From JAHDHW01 sp965220465 (GTDB lineage Bacteria; Bacteroidota; Bacteroidia; Chitinophagales; Saprospiraceae): a stretch of DNA of 64,000 nucleotides. Location: positions 124,001-188,000 of the forward strand of contig CBDCPZ010000018.1 of assembly GCA_965220465.1 (NCBI GenBank). The letters run 5' to 3'. The notes beneath the pieces were generated by a model. The model was not told where the DNA came from and ran no database searches. It worked only from the letters and a program-made list of their open reading frames with translations. Position numbers and translations under genes: made by a program. Shown in pieces: positions 33,213 to 42,550 of this stretch. The first letter of the stretch is position 1; each line of letters begins with the position of its first letter.

Positions 33213-33743
33213 ATGCGAAAACTGAGTTTAAAAGAATTGAATCGTGTTTCTCCTGAGGTTTTTAAACAACAATCAAAAACGCCGTTTGTATTGGTTTTGG
33301 ACAATGTTCGGTCCGCTTTAAACGTAGGATCTGCCTTTAGGACAGCTGATTCTTTTGCGCTCGAAAAAATATACCTCTGCGGCATTACTGCCCAACCTCC
33401 TCACCGTGAAATACTGAAAACTGCCATCGGAGCCACCGATTCAGTCGATTGGGAATATTTTGAAAATACAATTGATGCGATTGCTGATCTTCGAAAAAAC
33501 AACTTTCGTATAATTGCAGTTGAACAAGCGGAAAAAAGTACTTTTCTACAAGATTTTAAATTCGAGAACACGGAAAAATTAGCATTAATATTTGGAAATG
33601 AAGTCAATGGTGTTGGTGACGAAGCAATGACTCAAATTGATGATTGTATTGAAGTTCCACAGTTCGGCACGAAACATTCGCTAAACATTTCTGTTTGTGT
33701 TGGAGTCGTCGTTTGGGAGTTGTTTAGGAAATGGAAATTTTGA
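33213..33743 (+). CDS. TrmH-family (SPOUT) RNA 2'-O-methyltransferase
   Basis: 176 residues, a minimal SpoU domain. The three SPOUT motifs are present: NVRSALNVGSAFRTAD (about residues 31-46, with the catalytic Arg), LIFGNEVNGVGD (about 123-134), and VPQFGTKHSLNISVCVGV (about 147-164), which forms the knotted SAM site. It methylates ribose 2'-OH in tRNA or rRNA; the target base is not evident. It lacks the N-terminal substrate-binding domain of RlmB. It starts 5 bp after the glycosyltransferase stop and ends the operon. Confidence 0.9.
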   Translation: MRKLSLKELNRVSPEVFKQQSKTPFVLVLDNVRSALNVGSAFRTADSFALEKIYLCGITAQPPHREILKTAIGATDSVDWEYFENTIDAIADLRKNNFRIIAVEQAEKSTFLQDFKFENTEKLALIFGNEVNGVGDEAMTQIDDCIEVPQFGTKHSLNISVCVGVVVWELFRKWKF

Positions 33744-33779
33744 GATGGTTTGAAGTTTGAAGTTTCTAGTTCGAAGTTT

Positions 33780-33806
33780 AATAACCAATAACCAATAACC
33801 AATAAC
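33780..33806. repeat. Short tandem repeat AATAACC, nearly four copies
   Basis: Four units of the heptamer AATAACC in direct tandem (the last lacks one C), in the 72-bp gap between two convergent genes. Just upstream, TTTGAAG-type words recur at about 33749-33778. It is probably neutral slippage sequence; no coding or hairpin potential is seen. Confidence 0.7.
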
Positions 33807-33815
33807 AACTTGATT

Positions 33816-34514
33816 TTACCTAAACCCATAATTCTGCTGATCTAGGCGAATTCCAATTCGGATACCTGCAAAAAATTGTTTTAAGTCTGTACTACCACTT
33901 GCTTCTTCGTTTGGAGGAGTTGCGCCAAGCTGATCTGACAAACCATCCCAGGTTGCATTGAAATAATAGGTGTAGGAAACAATTGGGGTCACTGTGATCA
34001 TGTTACTTATTCCAATGTCAAAACCAAGCCCTGCGCCTATACTAAAAACAAAATCATTGGATTTTTCTGTAGCTTTTACGCTGTCTTCGATGCTATTTTC
34101 AAAGTAATTCAAGCCAGGTGTAAATTGAAAGAATAAACCTTTTTTGAACAAATCATTGCTTTTGCTCCAGGTTGGACAATTACAGTCGTTTTCCAAATCC
34201 AGAAAATAAATATTAGTGTTAAGATAAATACTATAAATTTGTGATTTTACTTTTATGAGTTCATCCGTTGGCTGAATGATTTCGCTTTTAAAATTACTGT
34301 AAGCCAATTCAGGCGTGAATTCTATCCTTTTGTTTTTTAAACGAAACCAGTAATCGACGCCAACTTTGTAACCTGTTTTTATAAAATCCTGTCCTGCATA
34401 ATATTTTTCCCAATTATTTCCACCATTGCTGCGATAGCCTGCGTTAATGCCAAATTGGGCATTTAAATAATTGGAGCATAATGCAAATATGACGATTGCG
34501 AAAAGTTGTTTCAT
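33816..34514 (-). CDS. Outer-membrane beta-barrel protein
   Basis: 232 residues from the ATG at 34514. The frame extends 21 codons further upstream, but MKQLFAIVIFALCSNYLNAQ is a clear signal peptide, so this start is chosen. The mature part begins FGINAGYRSNG and has alternating hydrophobic strands typical of an 8-10 strand porin-like barrel, with a Cys pair (NDCNCPTW) in one loop. It ends GIRIGIRLDQQNYGFR. It is convergent with the SPOUT gene and divergent from rimO. No specific function can be assigned. Confidence 0.75.
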   Translation of the reverse strand: MKQLFAIVIFALCSNYLNAQFGINAGYRSNGGNNWEKYYAGQDFIKTGYKVGVDYWFRLKNKRIEFTPELAYSNFKSEIIQPTDELIKVKSQIYSIYLNTNIYFLDLENDCNCPTWSKSNDLFKKGLFFQFTPGLNYFENSIEDSVKATEKSNDFVFSIGAGLGFDIGISNMITVTPIVSYTYYFNATWDGLSDQLGATPPNEEASGSTDLKQFFAGIRIGIRLDQQNYGFR

Positions 34515-34601
34515 TGTTATAGGTTTGAATGAAAAACGATAAAACAAATTTAATGTTTTACAAAAGGGTTTTTCCAATTGAGATCTAAATTTCTCAAAAT
34601 A

Positions 34602-34631
34602 TTGTTCCTAATAGAGTAAACCGTATCTTTG
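34602..34631 (+). promoter_or_regulatory. Promoter of rimO (TTG, 19 bp, TATCTTTG)
   Basis: A TTG at 34602-34604 and TATCTTTG at 34624-34631 are 19 bp apart, matching the Bacteroidota TTG / TAnnTTTG consensus. Transcription would begin near 34636-34640. This excludes the frame-opening TTG at 34629 as a start codon and supports the TTG at 34659 as the rimO start. Confidence 0.72.
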
Positions 34632-34658
34632 CATTCTCATTTCAAAAATCATACGAAA

Positions 34659-35975
34659 TTGAAGACGAAAACGCTGAAAAGGGACAAAGTGAATGTGATT
34701 ACATTGGGTTGCTCAAAAAACCTTGTGGATTCTGAAAATATCATCACTCAATTGAAAGGCAACGATTTTAACGTGGTACACGACAGCAATGAAGAAGACG
34801 CGAATATTGTCATCATCAATACTTGTGGATTTATTGATCTGGCTAAAGAGGAATCCGTAAATACCATTCTTCAATATGCTGATGTAAAAACAAAAGGAGA
34901 AATTGATAAGTTATACGTAACCGGCTGTTTATCAGAGCGATATAAGCAATCGTTGGAAAAGGATATTCCAGAAGTTGATGCATATTTTGGTACTTTGGAG
35001 CTGCCTGGCTTGTTGGCAAAATTAAACGCAGATTACAAACACGAACTGATCGGCGAACGGATAACGACCACTCCACAGCATTTTGCTTATTTAAAAATAT
35101 CTGAAGGGTGCAACCGGACCTGTGCTTTTTGTGCGATTCCATTGATGCGTGGAAAACATATTTCGCAATCTATTGAAGCGCTGGTAAAAGAAGCTCGAAA
35201 CCTTGCTAAAATGGGTGTCAAAGAATTGATTCTCATTGCTCAGGAATTAACCTATTATGGCTTGGATATTTATAAAAAAAGAGCGCTTTCTGAATTACTC
35301 GAAGCACTTTCTGATGTGGAAGGAATTGAATGGATTCGACTGCATTATGCCTATCCGAGTAAATTTCCGACTGAAGTTTTTGATACGATGGCTGCAATGC
35401 CAAAAGTCTGTAATTATTTGGATATTCCGTTGCAACATGCAAACGATGACGTTTTAGAACGCATGCGACGGCAAATTACCCAAAAGGAAACCGTTGATTT
35501 GATTAACCTGGCTCGTGAAAAAGTCCCTGGAATTGGCATTCGTACTACCTTGCTGGTTGGCTTTCCGGGTGAGACCGAAGAAGAGTTTCAGGATCTTTGT
35601 GATTTTGTTGAGAAAATGCGATTTGAAAGGGTAGGGGTGTTTCAATATTCGCATGAAGAAAATACATTAGCCTACGATCTTGAGGATGATGTGCCCGCAA
35701 AGGTAAAAGCGGAAAGAGCTAATCGGATCATGGAAATTCAACAGGAAATTTCATTCGAACGAAACCGAGAGAAAGTCGGAAAAACAGTAAGAGTGCTCTT
35801 CGATCGAAAGGAAGGAGAGTTTTTTGTTGGCCGAACGGAGTATGATTCGCCTGAAGTCGATAATGAAGTTTTGGTAAAAGCGGCTAATAATTATGTCCGT
35901 ATTGGAGATTTTGCTCAAATACAGATTACCGACGCTTCAGAGTATGATTTGTTTGGAGAAATGATTTCTAATTAA
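34659..35975 (+). CDS. rimO: Ribosomal protein S12 methylthiotransferase
   Basis: Radical-SAM enzyme that adds a methylthio group to the beta-carbon of an aspartate in ribosomal protein S12. About 438 residues. The N-terminal UPF0004 domain begins VNVITLGCSKNLVDSENI, with the cluster cysteines in TLGC, NTCG and TGCL. The radical-SAM motif is CNRTCAFCAIP (CxxxCxxC). A C-terminal TRAM domain follows (RVLFDRKEGEFFVGRTEYD). The TTG at 34659 (MKTKTLKRDK) is chosen because it lies downstream of the promoter and matches the usual N-terminus. A small membrane protein gene follows 12 bp later. Confidence 0.93.
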   Translation: MKTKTLKRDKVNVITLGCSKNLVDSENIITQLKGNDFNVVHDSNEEDANIVIINTCGFIDLAKEESVNTILQYADVKTKGEIDKLYVTGCLSERYKQSLEKDIPEVDAYFGTLELPGLLAKLNADYKHELIGERITTTPQHFAYLKISEGCNRTCAFCAIPLMRGKHISQSIEALVKEARNLAKMGVKELILIAQELTYYGLDIYKKRALSELLEALSDVEGIEWIRLHYAYPSKFPTEVFDTMAAMPKVCNYLDIPLQHANDDVLERMRRQITQKETVDLINLAREKVPGIGIRTTLLVGFPGETEEEFQDLCDFVEKMRFERVGVFQYSHEENTLAYDLEDDVPAKVKAERANRIMEIQQEISFERNREKVGKTVRVLFDRKEGEFFVGRTEYDSPEVDNEVLVKAANNYVRIGDFAQIQITDASEYDLFGEMISN

Positions 35976-35987
35976 ATTTTAAACTTA

Positions 35988-36443
35988 ATGGAAAATCCAA
36001 AAGCCTCGTTTTTATTTAAAGCATACAATCCGATTTTGCAGGCTGCGATATTATTTGTATCAGGCTTTGTGGTGATGTTTTTTTCAAAAATATTGGGCTG
36101 GATCGGACTTTTTGAAGCTAGCCAAAAATTTCCCTGGATGACCGCTGCTGCTTTTGTTTTCTGTTATGCCATTTTTAATAGCATTACTAGTTTGTCTGCT
36201 AAAAACCTTGATAATTATTGGATAAAATCACTTGCTTCATTTGCTGGTTTAGTGGTGGCGTCCGGTTTAATGGCTTATCTTTTTTCTTCCTTGTCCCTCA
36301 ATGAAGCGGGTTCTTACCGTTGGATATTTATTGTTTTAACCTTTGGTTATCTTGTCTTTTTGTCCATTTTAGGATTTATGAAAAGGATCGTAGAATTTGC
36401 AGAAAAAGAAGACTGGCAAGCGCCGAAAAAAAGAAAACGCTGA
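35988..36443 (+). CDS. Small integral membrane protein, unknown
   Basis: 151 residues with four hydrophobic helices (AILFVSGFVVMFFSKILGW; WMTAAAFVFCYAIFNSI; ASFAGLVVASGLMAYLF; WIFIVLTFGYLVFLSIL) and a charged C-terminal tail (EDWQAPKKRKR). I recognise no family. It lies 12 bp after rimO and is probably cotranscribed with it. Confidence 0.75.
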   Translation: MENPKASFLFKAYNPILQAAILFVSGFVVMFFSKILGWIGLFEASQKFPWMTAAAFVFCYAIFNSITSLSAKNLDNYWIKSLASFAGLVVASGLMAYLFSSLSLNEAGSYRWIFIVLTFGYLVFLSILGFMKRIVEFAEKEDWQAPKKRKR

Positions 36444-36567
36444 TTTCTATTTTCCAACATTCCTGTGATATTTTTGTGAACACATTTCCAAAACTTTGTG
36501 AGGTATACTTTTGTTTGAATACTTAAATTTGAATAAAATTAAAACCTAATTTAAAAAATAATCAATT

Positions 36568-37092
36568 ATGTATAATTTTCTTTTTATTCCCACGCTTACA
36601 TTGCTTTTAGCTTGCAATCAAACTCAAAATGCAACAATCGATTCTAATATTGCTAAAGCTGAAGTAAAAACCATTTTGGTCGTTGAGGGAGACACCATTC
36701 CAAAAGTGATGAAAAGTGAAGAAGAATGGAAAAAAGAACTCGATAATGAAGAATATTATGTTTTAAGGAAAAAAGGAACAGAACGCCCGTTTACCGGAGA
36801 TCTTTTAGAAAATAAAAAATCTGGTGTTTACACCTGTGCAGGCTGTGGTTTCCCACTTTTTGAATCAAATACTAAGTTTAAATCCGGAACCGGTTGGCCA
36901 TCTTTTTATCAACCATTGAACGAAGAATGTATTATTGAAGAGACCGATTATTCTGCGGGCATGAAAAGAGTAGAAGTACTGTGTGCCAGATGTGACGGTC
37001 ACCTTGGACATGTTTTTCCGGATGGTCCAAAACCAACAGGTTTAAGGTATTGTATAAATAGTATTTCGCTTAATTTTGAAGAAAAAGAATAA
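36568..37092 (+). CDS. msrB: Peptide-methionine (R)-S-oxide reductase, lipoprotein form
   Basis: Repairs methionine-R-sulfoxide in proteins. 174 residues. A lipobox LTLLLAC (Cys at residue 16) predicts lipid anchoring and export, unlike the cytosolic enzyme. The MsrB domain has the zinc ligand pairs CAGC and CARC, the GTGWPSFYQP block, HLGHVFPDGP and the catalytic Cys in RYCINS near the C-terminus (about residue 164). It is convergent with the AAA+ gene, 35 bp away. Likely role: repair of surface or periplasmic proteins. It is a single gene in its own 124-bp upstream context. Confidence 0.93.
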   Translation: MYNFLFIPTLTLLLACNQTQNATIDSNIAKAEVKTILVVEGDTIPKVMKSEEEWKKELDNEEYYVLRKKGTERPFTGDLLENKKSGVYTCAGCGFPLFESNTKFKSGTGWPSFYQPLNEECIIEETDYSAGMKRVEVLCARCDGHLGHVFPDGPKPTGLRYCINSISLNFEEKE

Positions 37093-37127
37093 AAAGTCTT
37101 TTGAACGCAGGTTCAGTCTATTTAAGC

Positions 37128-39746
37128 CTACCGAAAGCCAATCCCACGTTGAGGCTCGACACCTTCTTCCATAATTTGAAATCCGGAAATATCCTCAATT
37201 TTAATGGTTTGAATATGCTTTTGAGTTCGTTTTTCTGAAGAAATGTCAGCCATTCGTAGATGCTGTTTTCGTATGGTTTCTTCGACGATCTTTCGTATAG
37301 TTCGGGCATTACCGAAATATTTATGCTTTTTGTCCAGTAGTATTTTAATGTATTGTGTGAGATGAACTTCTGCTTTTTTCTCCAAACGCAAATCCTCCGC
37401 TTCGAACATCATTTTAGCGATTTGAAACAATTCTTCTGCAGAATAATCATGGAATTCAAATTGTTTGTCAAATCGCGATAACAATCCCGGATTAGCTTCA
37501 AGAAAAGTTTTCATCTCATCAGGATAACCAGCAACGATTACCATAAATTCACCTCGCTGATCTTCCATCCTTTTGAGAAGGGTTTCGAGTGCTTCGCGGC
37601 CAAAATCATTTGCACCCCCTTTTGACAAAGCATAAGCTTCATCAATAAAAAGACCACCGCCAATCGCTTTGTCGATCATTTCTCCGGTTTTGATTGCAGT
37701 TTGGCCAACGTATCCTGCAACGAGTGATTTGCGATCACATTCAACCAGGTGTCCTCTTTCAAGGATTCCAAGTGCTTTATAAATTTGAACGAGTAGTCGG
37801 GCAACAGTGGTTTTTCCCGTTCCTGGATTTCCTTTAAATACAGTGTGCAATGAAAAAGCTTTTTTAATATCTTTCCCGATTTCGGTGTAATATCGAACGA
37901 GCTTGGTCATTTCATCCACCTCAATTTTTATATTTTCCAGACCAACCAATTCGTGCAATTGTGCCAAAGAGTCGTTTAGCAATGCTTCATCAATCGGCAA
38001 AGGAACATGATCGCTTGCCCCTTTTAAGAAGACTTTTTTTACATCCTTAGCGGTAATTGTCGACAATTCTTCCGGCTCCATTTCTGAAAGCTCTTTTTTA
38101 GTTTTCATGAGGCGATTGGCCAAATGTTGTTTGGCCTCTTCGATGATCCCATTAACATAGCGTGCATTTCCGAAATGCGCATCACGATTACGATACACCT
38201 CAACCAGTTTTTTTCGAATGAGGTCTTTAGCATCAGCTTCCAAAAGTACCCCTCGTTTTTGGGAAGTATATTCAGCAATTTCCATTAACTCATCGGGAGA
38301 GTAATCCGGAAAATGAATTACATTTCTAAGCCGACTGGATAGTCCCGGATTTGACGTAATGAAATTTTGCATTTCCTTTGGATAACCCGCAAAAACGATC
38401 CCCAAGTCTCCTTCTCCGTCTGAAAGTTCTTTTAAAAGTACCTCAATCACTTCCCTTCCAAAATCTTTCCCGTCATCTCCCCGGTTGGTAAGCGAATAAG
38501 CTTCATCAATAAAGAGAATTCCTCCACGTGCTTTTTCAATTGCTTTCTTCACTTTTGGGGCTGTTTGACCGATAAATTCACCAACCAAATCCGCTCTTCC
38601 AACTTCCGTTACCTTGCCATGAGAAAGCAAATCCAGACTGTAGTAAATCTTTCCAAGCATTTTGGCAACGGTGGTTTTTCCTGTTCCTGGATTTCCTGTA
38701 AATACACTGTTTAAATTAAATTGCTGGTCTTCTTCGAGCCCTTTCTCTTTTCGAACTTTTAAAAACTGAAGATAAGTAGCCAATTCATTTATTTGCGCTT
38801 TGACGGAAGCTAATCCAATGAGGTTGTCAAGTTCCAATTTTGCTTCTTCGAAACTTGGTTTAACCACAGAAGTGGTGCCCGATTCTTCTCCTTCTTTTGT
38901 AGTGTGATAAGGTAATGGATCGCTTTCGATTTCTTCAAAATCAGCAACTTTAAAAGGGATAACGGCGATCATCTGGTCCATAAAAATCACCTCCAAAGTG
39001 TAATTGTCAGGATACCAGTAACCTGGTGTATCAGCACCAAATCCTGTGTCAATTGTAATCGTATTTGGTTTATCGGTATAAACTTTAAAATAACTCATGA
39101 AAGCCTTTTGCTGGCCAGAGTCATTGTAAAATTGGAATTGTAATTCAAGCGGGAAAAGATCTTCTTCGGTTCGAAGATTTTTCAACTTCATTTCAATATT
39201 TATATAACGGGTAATTGCAGAGGAGAAAGTTTTAAAATAGATGCGATCTTTTGCGGACAAACCTATTCGTGCACTTTCAAAAAGGTGAATTTCTTCTATT
39301 TCGAAGTATGGATTAAATTGCTGGGTCACTATGCCTCCGCCAATAATGTAAAAATCAGTTTTTCCTACAGATTCTTCATTTATGAAAACTTCCCATTCAT
39401 AGGTTCCTTTTTTCCACCAACCCGGATCTTGTGTTCCCCAGCCTTCACGTAAATAAAATATGTTTTGTTCTTTGGCAATGACAATTTCTTTATCCAACTC
39501 ACAAATCTGCTCTTTCGTTTCCTTGTTTCGGCAAACAAAACGGATTTTGGCCTCCCAGTCAGACTCATCAAAAAGTTTGTTGTAAAACGAAAATTCACAA
39601 TAAATATAGGTGCTTTCAATAAGGTCAAAGACTTTGCGGTATTTCTTGACATTATTGTATAAGTTTTCCTTAGAGCCAAATACTTTCAGATCTTTTATTT
39701 TGTAATTGCCTCCTAGAGCTTCCTCCTTTTTATCGTTGAATATCAT
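37128..39746 (-). CDS. Double-AAA+ ATPase, CbbX/SpoVK-like
   Basis: 872 residues, cytosolic. Residues 1-290 form a beta-rich region with repeated WGTQDPGWW- and GADTPGYWYPD-like segments, resembling duplicated beta-sandwich ligand domains. Two CbbX-type AAA+ modules follow. The first has Walker A GNPGTGKTTVAK (about 350) and Walker B GGILFIDEAYSL (about 407); the second has GNPGTGKTTVAR (about 637) and GGGLFIDEAYAL (about 695). Both have arginine-finger blocks (NPGLSSRLRN, NPGLLSRFDK). CbbX-like modules remodel or activate bound protein complexes. The substrate here is unknown. It is monocistronic, next to msrB on one side and the cbb3 locus on the other. Confidence 0.85.
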   Translation of the reverse strand: MIFNDKKEEALGGNYKIKDLKVFGSKENLYNNVKKYRKVFDLIESTYIYCEFSFYNKLFDESDWEAKIRFVCRNKETKEQICELDKEIVIAKEQNIFYLREGWGTQDPGWWKKGTYEWEVFINEESVGKTDFYIIGGGIVTQQFNPYFEIEEIHLFESARIGLSAKDRIYFKTFSSAITRYINIEMKLKNLRTEEDLFPLELQFQFYNDSGQQKAFMSYFKVYTDKPNTITIDTGFGADTPGYWYPDNYTLEVIFMDQMIAVIPFKVADFEEIESDPLPYHTTKEGEESGTTSVVKPSFEEAKLELDNLIGLASVKAQINELATYLQFLKVRKEKGLEEDQQFNLNSVFTGNPGTGKTTVAKMLGKIYYSLDLLSHGKVTEVGRADLVGEFIGQTAPKVKKAIEKARGGILFIDEAYSLTNRGDDGKDFGREVIEVLLKELSDGEGDLGIVFAGYPKEMQNFITSNPGLSSRLRNVIHFPDYSPDELMEIAEYTSQKRGVLLEADAKDLIRKKLVEVYRNRDAHFGNARYVNGIIEEAKQHLANRLMKTKKELSEMEPEELSTITAKDVKKVFLKGASDHVPLPIDEALLNDSLAQLHELVGLENIKIEVDEMTKLVRYYTEIGKDIKKAFSLHTVFKGNPGTGKTTVARLLVQIYKALGILERGHLVECDRKSLVAGYVGQTAIKTGEMIDKAIGGGLFIDEAYALSKGGANDFGREALETLLKRMEDQRGEFMVIVAGYPDEMKTFLEANPGLLSRFDKQFEFHDYSAEELFQIAKMMFEAEDLRLEKKAEVHLTQYIKILLDKKHKYFGNARTIRKIVEETIRKQHLRMADISSEKRTQKHIQTIKIEDISGFQIMEEGVEPQRGIGFR

Positions 39747-39997
39747 AAATCAGTAATTCAGATCAATACCTAAAGGTAATGACTAAACATTCTAAAAAGA
39801 ATTTTGATTTGTCAAAGAATTGTTAATTGACCGAAAACTTTTGATACACAGCTATTTAATTTTTCTTTTATGGTAAAAAACGCTTCAAAAAAATATTTAA
39901 TTGATTCCTGATTTTTCGATTTTCTAATTACATTTAACCTTATGATGTTTTAAACAAGGGAGCACTTTGTACAGAATCCAATTATTATTATTTTAAT

Positions 39998-40011
39998 ATG
40001 ATAAAAATCAT
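39998..40011 (+). promoter_or_regulatory. FNR/CRP-family palindrome upstream of ccoI
   Basis: ATGATAAAAATCAT contains TGAT-N4-ATCA, the core of the FNR box, 57 bp before the ccoI ATG. A second palindrome with the same TGA-N6-TCA spacing lies before ccoS. cbb3 oxidase genes are classically under FNR-type oxygen control, so this is a plausible operator. Apart from this site I see nothing recognisable in the 321-bp gap 39747-40067. Confidence 0.5.
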
Positions 40012-40067
40012 TTTTTGTGCTGACTAATATCACTTGTGAGCGTTTTTAATGATCGCAATTTTGCCCA

Positions 40068-42482
40068 ATGGAAAAATCGAAAAACAATCCTGGTATTTCC
40101 AAACTTGAGAAAACCTGTTTCCATTGTGGTGAAGAATGCCTGTCGACGAAAATCCGATTAGAAGAAAAATCTTTTTGTTGCGAAGGTTGTAAAATGGTTT
40201 TTGAAATTCTTCAGGACGGCGATTTGTGTAATTATTATGACCTGGAACAACAGCCCGGCATCAGTCAAAAAGGCAAAAGCAACGCGGATTATGATTTTTT
40301 AAAAGACGAATCGATCATTGAAAAATTGATTGATTTTACTGATGGAAAAACCACCAAAGTTTCTTTTTATCTTCCTCAGATTCACTGCGCTTCGTGTTTA
40401 TGGTTGCTCGAAAACCTTTATAAACTAAGCGACGGGATACTATCCTCCAGGGTTAATTTTCTAAAAAAAGAAGTGTACATTTCCTTTGAAACGAACAAAA
40501 AATCGCTTCAACAAATCGTAGAATTGTTGGCATCTATTGGTTATCCACCCGAGATCAATTTTAGCCAACTGAATAAAGAAGCGAGAAGAATTGTTGATAA
40601 ATCCTTGTATTATAAATTAGGCATTGCCGGATTTGCATTTGGCAATATTATGCTTTTCAGTTTTCCTGAATATTTGGGCTTACAGGAGCTGGCTTTTAGT
40701 CATTTGTTTGGCTATCTCAATATACTGCTTTCTATTCCGGTTTTGATGTATTGCGGTCGTGATTATTTGAAATCTGCCTGGCTCGGATTGAAACAAAGAC
40801 AATTAAATATTGATGTTCCGGTTTCATTGGGGATGTTGGCTTTATTTGGCAGGAGTATTTTTGAAATCATCAGCCAAACAGGAGTCGGTTATTTGGATAG
40901 CCTGGCAGGATTGGTGTTTTTTCTTTTGATAGGAAAGTGGTTTCAACAAAAAACTTATCACACCATATCATTTCAAAGAGATTACAAATCTTACTTTCCA
41001 ATCGCCGCTACGATTAAAAAGGATGATTCCTGGACCACCTTACCATTGGACAAAATTGAAATAGGAGACACCCTTCTCATCAAAAATCAGGAATTAATAC
41101 CAACAGATAGTATTTTAATAAAAGGAGCAGGAAATATTGATTACAGTTTTGTTACCGGAGAGGCTAATCTGATCCCCAAAACCATTGCCGATAAATTGTA
41201 TGCAGGAGGTAAACACATTGGCAATAGTATAGAGGTTGCAGTCAGAAAAAAAGTAGAACAAAGTTATTTGACTCAATTGTGGAACGAAAGCGCTTTTCAC
41301 AAAGAAGCGGAATCGAAAAGTAGTCGAATCGCTAACACAATCGGAACCTTTTTTACGATAATTATTTTAATTGTAGCTTTTGCTACGCTGGCTTTTTGGA
41401 TGAATTACGATTGGTCAATTGCGATCAATGCTTTTACTGCTGTTTTGATTATCGCCTGCCCCTGCGCCGTTGCTTTGGCTATTCCTTTTACCTACGGCAA
41501 TTTGCTTAGGATATTAGCGGGTAAGCAGTTTTATATGAAAAATACGCAAGTCATTGAATCCATTCAGGAAGTGAATCATATTGTTTTGGACAAAACCGGA
41601 ACAATTACAAACACACAGTTTCAAAAAGTAAACTTTAAAGGCCGAAAACTTACTCGTCATGAGCAATCGATGATTGCAACTTTAGCTAATGAATCCAGTC
41701 ATCCCCTCAGCAGAAATATTCAATCTTTTTTGAAAAACATTCCTTTGCTTGAGATCCATAAATTTGAGGAACATTCTGGACAAGGAATTCAGGCTGACAT
41801 TGAGGGGAATTTCATCAGATTGGGATCTTCAAGTTTTGTTTTCAATTCAAAAGACCCTGAAAATGCTTCTGTTGAAAAAGGAGTTTTTGTTGAAATTAAT
41901 GGTGACGTGAAAGGTTGTTTTATTTTTCAAAGTCAATACCGAAAAGGGCTGTTATCTTTTATTCAAACCTTAAAATCAAAGTTTAAACTAAGCTTGCTTT
42001 CCGGTGACAACGATGCTGAAAAGCAGCGACTTCAGGCTTTTTTCAAAAGCAGCGCCAATTTGCATTTTAATCAAAGTCCTAAAGACAAATTAACTTTTAT
42101 TGAATTATTACAACATTCTGATGAAAAAGTGATGATGATTGGCGATGGATTGAACGATGCCGGAGCTTTGGAGCAAAGTGACGTAGGAATTGTAATCACG
42201 GAGAATATCAACAATTTTACACCTGCCTGCGATGTGATCGTCGCCGCTGAAAATTTTAAAGAATTACCTGTATTTTTCGATTACATTCAAAAGAGCAAAT
42301 ATGTGCTTTATGGTGCTTATGCTTTAGCTTTGGTTTACAATATAGTAGGATTGAGTTATGCCGTCCAGGGAGTACTTTCGCCGGTAATAGCAGCGATACT
42401 GATGCCTTTGAGCTCTATTACGATTGTGGTTTTTGGGGTAGGAATGAGTTCTCTTTTAGCAAAGATCCATTTGAAAAAATAG
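40068..42482 (+). CDS. ccoI: Cu+-exporting P-type ATPase for cbb3 oxidase assembly
   Basis: 804 residues. An N-terminal cysteine-rich domain (CFHCGEEC and CCEGCKMVFEIL) precedes an HMA-like domain with CASC (about residue 106). The membrane core has the CPC ion motif in IIACPCAVALAIP (about 465). The phosphorylation site is DKTGTITNT (Asp about 508), and the hinge is GDGLNDAGALEQSDVG. FixI/CcoI pumps move copper out of the cytosol for the CuB centre of cbb3 oxidase. It is the first gene of the cco locus. A 131-bp gap with its own operator separates it from ccoS. Confidence 0.92.
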   Translation: MEKSKNNPGISKLEKTCFHCGEECLSTKIRLEEKSFCCEGCKMVFEILQDGDLCNYYDLEQQPGISQKGKSNADYDFLKDESIIEKLIDFTDGKTTKVSFYLPQIHCASCLWLLENLYKLSDGILSSRVNFLKKEVYISFETNKKSLQQIVELLASIGYPPEINFSQLNKEARRIVDKSLYYKLGIAGFAFGNIMLFSFPEYLGLQELAFSHLFGYLNILLSIPVLMYCGRDYLKSAWLGLKQRQLNIDVPVSLGMLALFGRSIFEIISQTGVGYLDSLAGLVFFLLIGKWFQQKTYHTISFQRDYKSYFPIAATIKKDDSWTTLPLDKIEIGDTLLIKNQELIPTDSILIKGAGNIDYSFVTGEANLIPKTIADKLYAGGKHIGNSIEVAVRKKVEQSYLTQLWNESAFHKEAESKSSRIANTIGTFFTIIILIVAFATLAFWMNYDWSIAINAFTAVLIIACPCAVALAIPFTYGNLLRILAGKQFYMKNTQVIESIQEVNHIVLDKTGTITNTQFQKVNFKGRKLTRHEQSMIATLANESSHPLSRNIQSFLKNIPLLEIHKFEEHSGQGIQADIEGNFIRLGSSSFVFNSKDPENASVEKGVFVEINGDVKGCFIFQSQYRKGLLSFIQTLKSKFKLSLLSGDNDAEKQRLQAFFKSSANLHFNQSPKDKLTFIELLQHSDEKVMMIGDGLNDAGALEQSDVGIVITENINNFTPACDVIVAAENFKELPVFFDYIQKSKYVLYGAYALALVYNIVGLSYAVQGVLSPVIAAILMPLSSITIVVFGVGMSSLLAKIHLKK

Positions 42483-42550
42483 ATCTTTTAATAGAACATG
42501 GGAGAGTTGAATTGGATAACATAAATCGATTGATATTTATCATTTTTTTT

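Noticed and set aside
40030..40039. TCACTTGTGA palindrome upstream of ccoI
   Set aside because: The half-sites face the wrong way for a CRP/FNR site (TCAC before GTGA with a 2-bp spacer); probably chance.
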